From: Babesia bovis T2Bo
Taxonomy: Eukaryota; Apicomplexa; Aconoidasida; Piroplasmida; Babesiidae
Reading direction: 5' to 3'
Length of the DNA: 64,000 bases
NCBI RefSeq assembly: GCF_000165395.2
Contig: NC_010575.1
Location: forward strand, 1,039,001 to 1,103,000
Shown here: in pieces, positions 12,993-25,212 of the stretch
Layout of the letters: each line of letters opens with the position of its first letter
Numbering within the stretch: the first letter of the stretch is position 1
The notes under the pieces: model-generated
The model's input: only the letters and a program-made list of their open reading frames with translations
Databases searched by the model: none
What the model was told of the DNA's origin: nothing
Program-made: the position numbers and the translations under genes

Positions 12993-14362
12993 CGCATCAA
13001 TATTAGCGTCATTTAAAAGAATCAGACAGGCATATGCCCTTTTAAGATACACACATCGTATTATAAGACTGTAATACGTGAATGGATTGGCATAATTCTA
13101 CCATATAAGGCATGTGCCAAACTACACATTAATAGCAATGTCTACACAAAATGCAGGTGAGGATAAAGCGACAGCACGTCTATTGTACCTGCTTAAAGCA
13201 ATTCAATGGTTATTTAAAATAACTTGATCTTACTTTATGAACGAATTATATCTTAATATGTTGTGATAGAACATTATACCGGCTATCCATCAAGAATAGA
13301 GTACGCGTCGTCTGTACGCCAAACGTAGCAAACATGCTAACACAAAAGTGCACTATAAATTTCTTATATTCTACAGTGGTATGTGTAGATTAGAAGGATC
13401 GCATTCAGATCGGTATCGACCACTTATTAATTCCCATGAATAATGCGACGATTCAAACAACGTCTAATATAACAATGTAACATAACACACTAACAATCAC
13501 GACGATTAGATGTTCTCATGAGCATTTTAATTTCTTATAATGTGATATCCTCATTCCCTACAAACGTGGTGATAACACTCATGTGTAATAGGTCACTATC
13601 ACCACTCCATTTGAGCAAACCGACCCATAACCATATTATATAGTATTTCTTAGTTTGTTCATATCTGTTTGTGTTGTATTTTAAGCTACGAATATAATTT
13701 CTCCATACGTATGCTACGGAGCTATAAGTTAGGTATTCTGCGTATGTTTGATCGACTCACCTTCTGGAGTCTAACTTATATTTTTAAGCATTCTACGTTA
13801 GACAGTGTGTAATGTTGCTACCTTCCCAAGCGCACAATTGACCGCATTTACCACTTTAGCCATCGTACAGCCGCATGACTCACAAATGAGATACAACCTA
13901 TGTGTACTGCGATAAAAAATGATCGCCTATCCTATTTTGGCACAGGCAAAGGTAACCTTGTGCTTCATGAGTGTATTTAATTCAAAGAGCATCTTTGTAA
14001 TCCGAAACTAGGAAATAAGAATAAATCATCAATTAAATATTCATGCCAGAAATTTCATTATTCAAATAATATGTAAAGCTGTTTTACATGTTAAATTTTT
14101 ATAATTGTTTTTTCATGGAAAAATAAATAATTATAATAGGAAAAAATATCGTATATATATTTAACGTAGTTTCAATATCACATTTTAAATGGATATTGTT
14201 ATCACTGATATGCACATGCTCTATACATTTTCTTACGTACGATGCAACGAATGGAACGGCTAATAATTTAATGCGGTGTAATGTGTTGTAGATTGAAAGT
14301 ACAGCAATGACCAACCCAATCTCTGAGAAAACGTCGAAAACGTATTATAGGAAACATACAAA
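12993..14362. other. long intergenic region upstream of the 6-Cys gene
   Basis: About 1.37 kb separates the diverging membrane-protein and 6-Cys genes. The sequence is AT-rich, with no convincing open frame, RNA gene or repeat. Its length is unusual here, where many spacers are a few hundred bases. It should contain the stage-specific promoter of the 6-Cys gene. Confidence 0.4.
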
Positions 14363-17005
14363 ATGGTTATTTTACGTTTGTTGTCTACAATCGCAATACT
14401 TCTAACATATGTCGTATCTATAAGAACGGATCCAATGCCCATTGTAAATGAACGGTACAATGGAGTCTATAAAAGTTTGCAGACAAAAGGCAGTGTTGGA
14501 AAACGTATAGCAAGGTTTGTAACAAACATAAATAAAGATAGACCAGTATTCCATGTAGTAGAATTAGATCTGTATCGAGGTGAAAGCATAACAATTACAT
14601 GCCCCAATAGAGAAGATACCTTAGATGGCTTTTTTCCTGCAGATCCTAGAGCATATTATATATCACCTCCAATTGCGGCTTCATTTTTGGGTGTCATGAC
14701 ATTTTCAAAGAAAGACTTGAATAACGATTTAATGGTGTTCTCAAATGACAAGTTGGGTTATTTAGATGATGTTTCCGACGCCTTGATGCAAATTCCTTAT
14801 GGTAAGAAATCCAGACGTATATCATTCTTATGGAATGGATCAAAGGTTAAGATTCCATCTACTTTACATTATATTTGCTTGAAAGAGTCCAAGATACCAG
14901 AACGTTATGGCCCAGTAGCATTGATAGCCATTAGAGTCATTCCGGAAAAACCACTCATTCAAGATGCTCTTATCGATATCAACAATCTAGTATATGCACC
15001 AAGCAACCATGATGTTATATACACGAAGGAATTCTCGGCAATAGATAAACTTACTGTACAATGTACAACAAAGGATGCAAAAGAAGTATTTGATAAATGG
15101 AAACCATCAGATATTGAAATGCTGAGTCATAATATGTTGAGTAAAAAGGTTGATGATACCAATGTCTTGAATCCAGATTGGGCAGAATCTATTTCAATGA
15201 TTAATGCGAATATCACACTAGATGATATTGATCACGGTATATTGGGAATTGAAAGCCTAAGTCTCTCTTCCATGGTATATATCTTGCGAGATCAGTTCTA
15301 TCTTACGTGTACGTCAGGTTACCGTAATTCAGATAGGGTTTTCCATCTGGTCCCTAACACGGTGACTACGATAGAAAATATTAGGCCAACTATTAAAAGG
15401 AATCCTATAGAAGAGAGCCCGGATGGGTACAACGATATTCAGCATTATCAATATAGAGTTGCCCATGCAAGAGCGGTGGCGATATTTTGCCCTATGGAAA
15501 CCCACATGCTACAGCCCATCGCACTACTGACGAAAGCTAAAAAGAGGTTCTTTAGAGAAGTTAATTTAAACTTCCCGAGCACTCGAATATCTACCAGGGG
15601 CGATTCCTTATTTGTTGTTGATTTTTCTAACAGTTCAGCAATTGATGATGTAAAGTTACAAATAAGCTGCCAAAGTAAAACACCGGAATACACTTCATAT
15701 ATGTTTACGTTAAATAATAAAATGGCATGTATATTTGGAGATGATATTCAATTCTGGAGGCCATGTAAAGTGGTGCTCTTCCCATCGGATCAACTCATTA
15801 TAAAATGTCCTAGAAAAACAGAAAAGGAATCATTGCCACTTAAGCCAGACGACGTAAGAGATGCATATATTCGGGTCAACGATAAATTTGTCTTAGATAG
15901 ACATGCAGCAATAAAGAGAACTGTGGATACGCACGCTAATGAAGAGATACATAAAATTACATTCAAAGGTCATGATAATCGTGCACTGATCAGAGACGAA
16001 ATACAGTACGAATGTGGTGAACATGAACGTACAGATTTTAGCACAACCGAAAATCGTCCCATAATAATTATTAAATTGGTGGGCAAATTTGAAGAAACCG
16101 ATTTATCGGGAACTTTATTAATCCCATTTAATGATATGTTGAAACCCATAGATGGTCCAAGACTCTTTCACACTTTCCTAGGAGGAGGTATGAATCAAAA
16201 AATAAATTGTTCAGATTTTTTTATTGATAAACCAGAAGCATTTCTATACCCAAACAACAGATGGGAAGCGTTTGATGACATACCTCCGTTCTTTTCAGGT
16301 ATGCTCATAGACAGAATAGCTGGGAAGAAAGTACACTCCAACAGGGCCATATATGGTCTCACCATTGAAAAGTATCCCGAAGAAAAGCCTTCTCACGTAA
16401 CCATGACATTGAGCAATGACTACCGTATGTCATCAAGAAGCGACAATGCTTTTTACTTTATCTGCGCTCGTGGTCCTTTGTGGGATGATATGCATAGCGA
16501 CGTAGCAGTTATACAAGTTTACATTGAAGGCAACGCCAACCGAAACTATGGTGTAGGGGTACAAAGTGGGCTGTTCCGCGTAAATTATAAGTATGGGAAA
16601 GGAGAATATAATGATGCCACTTTCCGCATTTCGGACCACGAGGTACTAGCTATGCATTGCCCGAAGGCAGCAACCGACAAAAATTTACCGGAATGTAAAA
16701 TAGTTGAACCGAAAACATTTGTTCAAAACCCAAACGAAGATGGCCTTACTGCGCTCGACGAAACGATTAGGCGTGGGATGGTAGAATATCGTAATAATTA
16801 TGGTATCCAATCTCTGTGGTATATATACACAGAAATTCTGAAAAGTGCATCAAAATACTACCCTATAGAAGTTGAATGTTACTGCCGTAGCGAGGATAAT
16901 GTAATACTGGCTGTAATGCATCTCGCATCAACGGCAAAGGCCATCATTTCTAAAATAATGATCTCCTGTATTAGTATCATTATAACAACTATTGTTCTAA
17001 TATAA
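14363..17005 (+). CDS. 6-Cys (s48/45 domain) surface protein, GPI-anchored
   Basis: A single-exon 880-residue protein. It has an N-terminal signal peptide (hydrophobic residues about 2-21) and a C-terminal hydrophobic tail (about 860-880) after a small-residue segment, typical of a GPI-anchor signal. In between are repeated modules with evenly spaced cysteines in short beta-strand contexts: 'ITITCPN', 'LHYICLKE', 'LTVQCTT', 'FYLTCTSG', 'VAIFCPM', 'LQISCQS', 'LIIKCPR', 'IQYECGE', 'FYFICARG', 'LAMHCPK' and 'VECYC'. This pattern is the s48/45 (6-Cys) fold of Plasmodium and piroplasm surface proteins, probably four or more domains. Relatives act on the surface of gametes, sporozoites or merozoites. 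The stage for this copy cannot be read from the sequence. Confidence 0.85.
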   Translation: MVILRLLSTIAILLTYVVSIRTDPMPIVNERYNGVYKSLQTKGSVGKRIARFVTNINKDRPVFHVVELDLYRGESITITCPNREDTLDGFFPADPRAYYISPPIAASFLGVMTFSKKDLNNDLMVFSNDKLGYLDDVSDALMQIPYGKKSRRISFLWNGSKVKIPSTLHYICLKESKIPERYGPVALIAIRVIPEKPLIQDALIDINNLVYAPSNHDVIYTKEFSAIDKLTVQCTTKDAKEVFDKWKPSDIEMLSHNMLSKKVDDTNVLNPDWAESISMINANITLDDIDHGILGIESLSLSSMVYILRDQFYLTCTSGYRNSDRVFHLVPNTVTTIENIRPTIKRNPIEESPDGYNDIQHYQYRVAHARAVAIFCPMETHMLQPIALLTKAKKRFFREVNLNFPSTRISTRGDSLFVVDFSNSSAIDDVKLQISCQSKTPEYTSYMFTLNNKMACIFGDDIQFWRPCKVVLFPSDQLIIKCPRKTEKESLPLKPDDVRDAYIRVNDKFVLDRHAAIKRTVDTHANEEIHKITFKGHDNRALIRDEIQYECGEHERTDFSTTENRPIIIIKLVGKFEETDLSGTLLIPFNDMLKPIDGPRLFHTFLGGGMNQKINCSDFFIDKPEAFLYPNNRWEAFDDIPPFFSGMLIDRIAGKKVHSNRAIYGLTIEKYPEEKPSHVTMTLSNDYRMSSRSDNAFYFICARGPLWDDMHSDVAVIQVYIEGNANRNYGVGVQSGLFRVNYKYGKGEYNDATFRISDHEVLAMHCPKAATDKNLPECKIVEPKTFVQNPNEDGLTALDETIRRGMVEYRNNYGIQSLWYIYTEILKSASKYYPIEVECYCRSEDNVILAVMHLASTAKAIISKIMISCISIIITTIVLI

Positions 17006-17301
17006 TACAACTCTAACAAATACCAAAGCAACACGCGTTAAAAGGTGCTTTTAACCGACAAAAAATTGATACATAATATAGGTAACAAAACACTAAAAAG
17101 TGAACTAATTTGGGAAATTCGCACCGAACATATGACGCAGATTCTAATTTAAAATATTTTAACAAACATAACGTGAAAATAGTGTTCATAATCGTGGGAA
17201 CATGATAGGAAGGATCGATGTAATATGTGGATGGGGTATCTCACATGTTACCCGGTTAGTGTGGGAAGTCTATAAAGGCAACGCCCTTAACGGACAAACT
17301 C

Positions 17302-17492
17302 ATACCTTCTCGGCCTCTTGGCTAAGATCAATTTGTAGTACCTGTTCTTATCAGCGTGATAGCTGATACGAGTCCAATTGGACTCTATCTCATCACGGGT
17401 ATTTTTCTTTGGGGAAGAAACATACCTGGGCTTGCCCGGTAGTTCTTCAGGCGTCGCCTCCCCCTTACACTCTCGGGTTGTGCGGTGCACCC
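17302..17492 (+). ncRNA. U2 spliceosomal snRNA
   Basis: The 5' domain 'CTTCTCGGCC..TTGGCTAAGATCAA' is nearly universal. The branch-point recognition sequence GTAGTA is at 17335-17340, followed by stem-loop II with 'CTGATACG', an Sm-type site (ATTTTTCTTTGG, about 17401-17412) and 3' stem-loops ending near 'CGGTGCACCC' (17483-17492). A strong GC hairpin (about 17495-17511) just downstream may be part of stem-loop IV or a 3'-end signal. It lies between the 6-Cys gene and the CBP3-like gene. Ends are estimated. Confidence 0.95.
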
Positions 17493-17630
17493 ATCCCGGC
17501 CCTCCGGGGCCAACAATGCTTTATTTGTGCTTAGCAAAGTGTCACGATAGAACTATAGAGTTTAGTTAAGAGTTCGTAATGCGATTTGTTGAGCGTCCTG
17601 TGCTCGTTTCGATTTTGTCTGAACCGGCAC

Positions 17631-18735
17631 CTAAGGCAACTGTTTCCGGAGAGGGTCCTTTGTAACCTGAATTACGTGGCAAAAGACAATGATTGACTCA
17701 CCTCCGTATTTAATCAGCTGTGGCATTGCTCGTTTCAACAGACGTTGAGGTTTGCATATGGACTCGTGGTCAGCCCATAAAAACATCGCGTCCAGAAAGT
17801 GCTTGCTTTCCAAGTTAGATATGTGAGTAAATTGACGCATTATGTATTTCACAAGAAGACATAGTGTTTGCTCATCAATGTTCTCTTCATACAAGTGATA
17901 GTGAAGCGTCCTGGAAATCTTATACGCATACAAGTCTTCGTCTAAGGTACACTGATCCAATTCAACCAGAAATTTCATCATGAATGCCTGACAATTTTCA
18001 CGTTCACTCTTGAAACGATGTTCGGGAATACCTCTCTTAACAAGCCATTCACTTAGTAACTCAAATGCGCAGCGGAATAAATATCTGTCCAGCAAAATCC
18101 CCAACGGCAACTCCTTCATTGCACGTCGGTGTAGTAACCAAATATGTAAAAATAAAAAATAAGCACGGTCATTGAATCCAGGGCTGATGGCAAACTTATT
18201 CGTCAACTCCTCATTTTCTAAACGCTCAACGCATAGTTGTATCATCACCACGGCTGGCTCAAACATGTAACTTTGCCTGAACAATATAAATATTTTCCCG
18301 TGCAATTTACCTAAAAGGACGAGTTATGTAATCAAATAGATGTGTTCGATCACAATTTGGATAAGGAATTAGAAATTTCGCAGTTTCTTCTAAACTGACG
18401 TCACTAACAGGATCAGACAGGATCTCGTTGCAATATTCAATCTCATAACTTGTTTCAACTACACTATCAGAAGTATGCACATCCAACTGACTGTCATGTG
18501 TACCCGAAGAGGACGCAAGTAACGATGTATCCCTTGTGGAATCATGATGTGACAATTGGCTGGGAAAACGTTTATCAATAGAGAAAGTCCTGTCCCTATA
18601 TAACCATCCCCCGTTGTATTTCGACAGATAAAGGCCATTTATATTGAAATGCCTAATAGAGTTGGTCATATATCTCGGAAGGATGCAACGGTATAGAGAG
18701 AGAGATCCAGACAAACCTGAGTTATTCATTGTCAT
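17631..18735 (-). CDS. CBP3/UQCC1-like ubiquinol-cytochrome c reductase assembly factor
   Basis: Exons 18735-18311 and 18276-17631 (intron 34 nt) encode 356 aa. The N-terminal ~45 residues are basic and serine-rich with no acidic residues, as expected for a mitochondrial presequence. After an acidic linker, the second exon holds the chaperone domain. 'FLHIWLLHRRAMKELPLG' and 'ELLSEWLVKRGIPEHRF' match the 'LHVWLLHRRL..' core of the ubiquinol-cytochrome c chaperone family. These proteins escort newly made cytochrome b into complex III. Two ATGs close together (18735, 18729) could serve as start. The family assignment rests on the central motif. Confidence 0.72.
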
Positions 18736-19094
18736 CAATGCATCAATGTGTATGCGTAAATATACGCAAAGTATATTTTTCCATCGATAAAATTCAGTTT
18801 ATAAAAAATACTCTCTGCGTCTAACCAGTTTCTTACAAATGTACTACACACCTGGAGTAGGGCTCACGCATTTTAAAAACAAACTCATTTTCGTAATTTT
18901 GTTGAAATTCATCGTACCAAACTGCTATCAGTTTTATATCAGAATTGAAACATCTAAGAATCCCAGCAGTTTGTATAGGATGAATATGATACGGAATGAT
19001 CGAGGCTACGGATAAATACGAATCTTATTATTCAAAAATAATCTATCAATCGGAGGTTATTGCGATGTATGCGGTTATCTTAGCAGTTATGTAA
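18736..19094. other. divergent promoter region
   Basis: About 360 bp between the minus-strand CBP3-like gene and the plus-strand Obg gene. No coding or RNA feature is visible. Confidence 0.4.
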
Positions 19095-20288
19095 ATGACT
19101 CGACTACACATAAAACCACTTGCTGAAGCATGCGGAGAATTACTGGCACCCAAACAGACAGAGACTTTTCCTAGATACCAAAAACCGTTTGTAGACTATC
19201 TTAGAGTCAAATGCAAAGCAGGGCACGGAGGAGCGCCTGTTGCCAATGTTAACCGTTCTAGGCGATTATGCGGTCCTGGATACGGGGGACATGGAGGAAA
19301 TATTGTTCTTAGACCAACACACCTTGTGGAAAGCCTTCTCCACATAGATGACATTGTGAAAGCTAACAATGGCGGTGATGCTATGGGTACAAGTAGAGGG
19401 AAGCATGCTAAGCATTGCGCCATACACGTACCGCTAGGAGTCATCGTAAGGAAACGCGTAAAGACAGAGGAGGGCTACAGAAATGTGTTTTGGTGAGTTT
19501 GCAGATGATTGAGTTTTGATCGATTACACAGGCACCAATTCCTAAATCAGGATCGTGATCTATTGGTTGCCCGTGGAGGAAGAGGCGGTTTAGGACCCTC
19601 CTGCTTCAAAAAGCATGATCACCGGCTACCGGAGATTGGGGAGACCACTAATATAGAATTGGAACTCAGACTAATAAATGACGTAGCATTTATTGGCGAA
19701 CCAAATGTCGGCAAAACTAGTCTTATAAGCGCATTAACAACATATATGACCCGGATAGGGCCTGAAGAAGGATCAACAACCAGGCCACACATCGCAGTAA
19801 TGAGGTTTGTCGACGGCCTTGACATCAGATTAATGGATTTGCCGCCCATTTGTAAAGAAAATGGGATACCTTTGAACAGGATAATGCGACATATATATCG
19901 TAGCAAAATTATCGCATATGTAGTTACCGCTGTTGGCGATGAAAATATCTACTGTACCTTGGAGAGACTCAGAAATTGCATAAGAAAATCCCCCATGTAT
20001 AACAGTAACAAATTAGAGCTGGTTATAGTTAATAAGTGCGATATGATTCACAAGCATGCACTATATAATCTTGACAAACTGTACTACAAACTTGCTAATG
20101 ACGGCGACCAAATCACTTTGGTTGGGGTCTCTGCAACACATAAACTAGGGCTACAACGACTAGCAAACACATTAAGGGAACTGTTATATCCTACGCAAAT
20201 CCAACATATGCCAAGAGAAAGAGTTACAGCACATGTCATCACACTACTCAATGGTGCTGAAGACAGTGACACGAATCGTTTGATATAA
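19095..20288 (+). CDS. Obg/CgtA-family GTPase
   Basis: Exons 19095-19492 and 19532-20288 (intron 39 nt) give 384 aa. The N-terminal Obg fold is glycine-rich, with 'CKAGHGGAPVANV', 'GPGYGGHGGNIVL' and 'VARGGRGGLGPSCF'. The G domain has G1 'GEPNVGKTS' (about 188), a G3 region reading 'LMDLPP' where the family usually has DxPG, G4 'NKCD' and a G5 'SAT'. Obg GTPases act in large-subunit ribosome biogenesis. In eukaryotes they are mitochondrial, plastid or nucleolar. The start carries a short leader compatible with organelle import. The altered G3 (missing glycine) may lower GTP hydrolysis. Confidence 0.86.
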
Positions 20289-22340
20289 AGTTCCGTTTGA
20301 TGGATATTGAATGTTGGTAATCACTATACGTATGTATTAGGCATTAGGTATAGAGTGTAAATCTGTTTAGGCACAACCAGTTTATATCATACCCCAATCA
20401 TTTACATGATCATGGTTAATAACCATTGCGCTATATGTTGCCCAATTTTAATAGCTTTTATCTTCTTTTAATTGCCATTCTCTAGTTTTAATATAGAATA
20501 AAATGAGAAATGTTTGCATGTGATTGGCGTGTTCTGCATCAAAAAACAAATCGATTGATATAGTAGCAAAGAAAGAGTTATAGTTCTTGTAAATGTATTT
20601 ATGTGCAGGAATATTGCTATTGAGACACGTGGTTTGTGCTGCATCTATGTTTAGATTGAAGCACTACCGACATTGTCAGTGGGCGGCCAATCTTCTAGCT
20701 TGCATTTTTACACTAAAATTGGCATCATATGTATGTTTATTATGCAAAAATGCTCCTTACATGGAAATATAGTGGTGGGTGTCCAAAATGGAACATGCAG
20801 TTCTCCCTATGTCTCACAAATAGTATTCGTATGACTATCCTTCACATACTCGTTCACTCCATTCACCATTGCTTGTATGGTACCTTTTTGCTGCCGCTTT
20901 TGATTCTCAGAGTGTAAAGTGGTTTATGGCGGGTATGTACCGCATTAAAAATACATATCCATCTACGTTGTCTCATTTTCATGTTTGTATTATATAACTC
21001 AATTGGATGGTAGTATATAAGATATACATACAGTCTGATAATTTTTAACTGAAACTTTATGATATGTTTGACATGCACCATATACATCATATTACGCATT
21101 GCCGACTAATTGCTCCCTCGTTATACAAGACAATTCCCACATTTTTTTGGTTATGGAGTAGTAAATATACAAAATGTATGTAATGTTATTTGACGTTGGT
21201 GCTTTAAAATATATGTAACGGAGTGATGGGTAATGTGGATATGCTGCCAAACTAACATTGAGATTCCCAAATTCATGGGAAGTATCTCCTGCGATCCTGT
21301 ACTGTTTTACAACGTTTATAACAATTTTTATCGATGAGAGGCTTGGTGACGGCATCCATTGTCTATGTGGCTCTGGCGGAACACTCATTATGTGGTATAC
21401 AGCCACATACCATATCCCTCCGAAATACGTTGCTTGTATGCTCAAAATGAACTAATAATCATGCCACATGCCTATTCACATGCAAATGACGGGTTAGGAA
21501 CATAATTTCATATACATGACATTCATGATGGGCATTGAGGTTGGGCAAACAATAATTTTGAAATAACTACCTCTATGTACTAATTATATAACAATATATA
21601 GCATATGTGCTGCATAGAGAAAAGCTATATCAGTCCTAAACACAAACTTAAAAACATCATATATAAAAGTAATGCCCTACGTTGGTCATCCGAAAATTTC
21701 CGCATATAATATTTTAACGATCGATATGGATAACAAACAAAATTTGACTTATAAACATATTATACGCACGTTTTAAACCGAGTGAAAATAAGCTGGTAAT
21801 ACGGGGGATATATTAGTTAGCACTTAACCAAGAATTCCCACTATAGAAATCTTCATGAAACATGATGCTACCACAAAGCCGTTTTCAGTGTTTATCATTG
21901 TGTTTGCATGTCAAGAATAAACATCCATGTATAAAATACGAATAGAACATATTTTACCAAGCTGTAGTGCTATGGAGATTTATGTACTGATTTAGATTTT
22001 GATCATTAGAAATATTGTTTATATATATATATATATATATATATGCTGAATATATGTAGTGTAGAGAGTTGTAAATTCAATGATGTACCCATATACTTAA
22101 TTTCTCAACAATGTAGAATGTGGTGATAATGTAATGGCCAAGGCAGATAATAGTTCTGTTGTACAATAGAATTCCTTTTATATCTAAGACATTCTATAAT
22201 AATGACTAATATCTAAATCTGAAAATATATGTGAAAATCAACCACGAATATTCCTTCGTTTGAAAAATGTAGATTTCACTCCCATATAATTAATATAGAA
22301 ACCTTTCTTGTACGATTGAACTAACATAAATCATTTCAAA
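20289..22340. other. 2 kb gene-free AT-rich region
   Basis: The longest unexplained stretch of the window. Open frames on both strands are short and hydrophobic or aromatic with no domain, start context or intron pattern. It contains an (AT)12 microsatellite at 22021-22044. I see no tRNA, snRNA or tandem array. It separates the Obg gene from the delta-tubulin-like gene, both on the plus strand. Confidence 0.5.
22021..22044. repeat. (AT)12 microsatellite
   Basis: Twelve uninterrupted AT dinucleotides, the only long perfect dinucleotide run I noticed in the window. Likely length-variable between isolates. Confidence 0.95.
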
Positions 22341-24168
22341 ATGTCTTTAATTAGTATAGTTATAGGAAATGGAGGACTGGGCGTACATTCTTCTCTGACC
22401 CAATATGCGGCAGATTATGTGGAATTGTTGAAAACTAAAGCTGATGATTTGCACGAGATCGACAGTCATATCTTTCGATCAGCTTTAGAAAAGATGTATT
22501 TCATTGAAAAGCCGAATGCCAATGACGTTGAGTTAAATCCTCGTAGTATGGTGCTTGCCCTAGACAATGAGTCAACGACATCGAGTCATTTAAACTCTTG
22601 TAGGCGTTTACAATCCTTCAAAGAATGCTCTGACGCACAACATTCTAACGGAACAAAATTATCCGATAAAGGCAACAAGGTTCTTACAAAACCGTGGAGC
22701 TACCTGGAAAAATACATACTAAACATTCCAGAGTCATCTTCAAAAATATGGTCCAGGGGTCATTTCAATGCAAAATCCGAAGGATCTAATATACGTGACG
22801 TTATTAGACATTTAGTTGAAGACGTGGATTCACTAAGTGGTTTCATGTCTTTTGCCAGTCTAGGTGGAGGGTCTGGTTCGGGTATGGGATCATATATTTC
22901 CACTATGTTATCAGACCATTATCCTAAGCAACTGCATCTAACGACTGCCATAGCACCATTCCACCATGGTGAAAACGCAATGCAATCGTTAAATATGACT
23001 TTGGCCTTATCGCATCATCAGGAATTCAGGTTGGTTTTCTGCAAACCATTTAGCTAGCACATGATTACTTACACTAGTGCATTTTATACAGTGATGGAAT
23101 TATTATTCTTCAAAATGACCAAATGGCGGAAATGAGTGCACAACTTTTCGACGCTGGATCTACGTCGTTTGATGCGTTCAATGAGGCATCTGCCCTTAAC
23201 ATTCTTCATGCATTGAGACCGCCGTCTAGAACTTGTCCTATATCAGGTATCGAAAGATGCAACAAACCATTACATTACATGGCTGATGGGTTATGCAGTA
23301 ATCCATCCCTTAAGTTACTATCGCTCCACCTTATGCCCCTACAACGTTTTGACTTGCCGAAACACAATTCAACAACAATACACCAAATGCTAAACCATAT
23401 GGCTGATACTCTACAAGCATTGCCCATGCTTTATGGTGGATTGGAAATAGAGAAGCATTCATCACCCACCAAAGAAACGAACATACAAGAATCCACAGCA
23501 TCACAAAAAAATAAGAAAAACAACTCATTGAGGGAACCAATAACAATACAAGATTTTAGTAACTTTGAAAAAACGGAGATAACAAAGAATGAATCTAGGA
23601 ATCGTTTTAAGCCCATAGCTGGTGTACCCATACTATCTCCCCAAAGCAGAGATCTAGAGATAACAGACTTTGGTATATCTTCATACAATGGTGATGACAA
23701 AGTAATTACAACGCCTACGACTTTCAAACTAATAAAAACCAACGGAAACAGGAGAACCAACCTTACGAAATACAATGTGGTGGCAGGAATACAAGTTAAT
23801 ATCGGTGGCCCTATAAACGAATCTGTAAATGTTGCCAACATCTATCAAGATGTGTTGTTTTCAAAGCAAACAACCCGTCCCATACAGGTATGTAAGGGGG
23901 TATCTTAACACCAATCATAAAATAGGTATCATACTCTCCGCATGATGTTGGTCTCTTCGGTAATATAGTTTCGCAGATTTCAAACAGTCAAGCCATTTTA
24001 CCATTGTTGGATTTCAACATAACCACAGCTAAGATGCTATATGCTACCAATGCATATATGCACAATTATAACGATTATGGTTTTGAAAGCGTAGAAATGC
24101 AGGACGCCATAGCGAAAGTGCAGGAGATAATAACGTCATATGCTATGCTTAGCAAAGCATCCAACTGA
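22341..24168 (+). CDS. divergent tubulin, probably delta-tubulin
   Basis: Exons 22341-23029, 23092-23887 and 23926-24168 give 575 aa, longer than the usual ~450. The N-terminus 'ISIVIGNGGLG' occupies the place of the tubulin 'GQCGNQ' loop. The tubulin signature is present as 'LGGGSGSGMGSYI', where normal tubulins have GGGTGSG. The sequence 'LNMTLALSHHQEFSDGIIILQND' and the C-terminal 'YGFESVEMQDAIAKVQEIITSYAML' fit delta-tubulin best. A charged, low-complexity insert (about residues 370-430, 'SQKNKKNNSLREP') accounts for the extra length. Delta-tubulin is tied to triplet microtubules of basal bodies. Its role in a piroplasm, which lacks a classical flagellum, is unclear. Gamma- or epsilon-tubulin is less likely. 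Confidence 0.72.
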
Positions 24169-24447
24169 TGTTTAATCTTACCATTACAAAAATGCGATCG
24201 TATACGCACCATTAATGTAATAGCGCCATAATGATTTACCAAAACCTAGGTGTTGGACGATTTGTTCTAGCAAGCAACACTAAATATATGAACACCACAC
24301 AAACATAGAACAATGCGATACAAACTGCGACCCATATTATGTTAATATATTAGCACGTGTACAACAGTATGTTTTCACCATGGTATATAATAGAAAGCAA
24401 CTGTTAATAAGGTCACAACATATTAGCGACAATGTTGCCGTAATAGA

Positions 24448-25212
24448 CTAAATACACTGATGAGTATTAGTATCGATAAAATAATACAATTCGGTTATTT
24501 CTATGATTGCAGGAACGACGAAACAACTTATGTTACTTAAATGTACTGCATCGACACAATATGCTTCTGATATACGTTGGGCGAAATCGGCTACGACCCT
24601 AATCACACAACTTGCAATTACGAAAATAAAATCATAGACGAAATTGATTGTACTCATTTTGTGACGCAAACCTTCATAGAAGGTGATGATAAAGTAAGTT
24701 TCCCAATAGATATGTATACTTTCTCTAAGAAGAACACCCATGTTTTACCTTCATTTTTGTAGTTCTTAAGCTTCCCGCTTATTTTAATTGGCATGCTACG
24801 CTTTTTTGAAAATGGCAGATTTTTGATATTGGGGAGGTTAATGTTCACTGCCTGTTAACATATAAAATAAATCTCACACTTCGATTATACTTACTTCCTT
24901 AAAATTGCTCAGCGCATCGTAATATTCATGAACCGTGATTGCACCGCTCCCTAGCATATCGTTTAACACTAACTGCAAAGAGACGCCACATTGGAGCTGT
25001 AAATGAGACTTGTCTGACACAAGATTCCATTTATCTAGTCTACAACCACTTTGAATGCATGAATAAGGAAGGGTGTAATAATTCTTTAGCAAATGGAAAT
25101 TACCATACATAGACAGACATGAAGCGGAATGCTTACAAATTGGTGGCCTGTGAGCACCATCGTCCACGTAAGCTTCAATGCCAGCGTTAAACACCAGGCG
25201 CTGATCACCCAT
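24448..25212 (-). CDS. unknown protein, multi-exon
   Basis: I do not recognise this gene. Exon 1 runs from the ATG at 25212 to about 24895, with a GTAAGT donor. Exon 2 starts near 24850 ('VNINLPNIKNLPFSKKRSMPIKISGKL'), and a last exon ends with a TAG at 24450-24448 ('VVADFAQRISEAYCVDAVHLSNIS'). Conservation-like character (cysteines spaced through exon 1, few low-complexity runs) suggests real coding. The exon 2 to exon 3 junction could not be placed with a canonical GT-AG pair in frame, so part of the model is uncertain. It has no clear signal peptide or membrane span. Confidence 0.45.

Noticed and set aside
21092..21445. 117-codon minus-strand frame in the 2 kb gap
   Set aside because: Aromatic/hydrophobic composition typical of AT-rich noncoding DNA, no domain, no intron structure.
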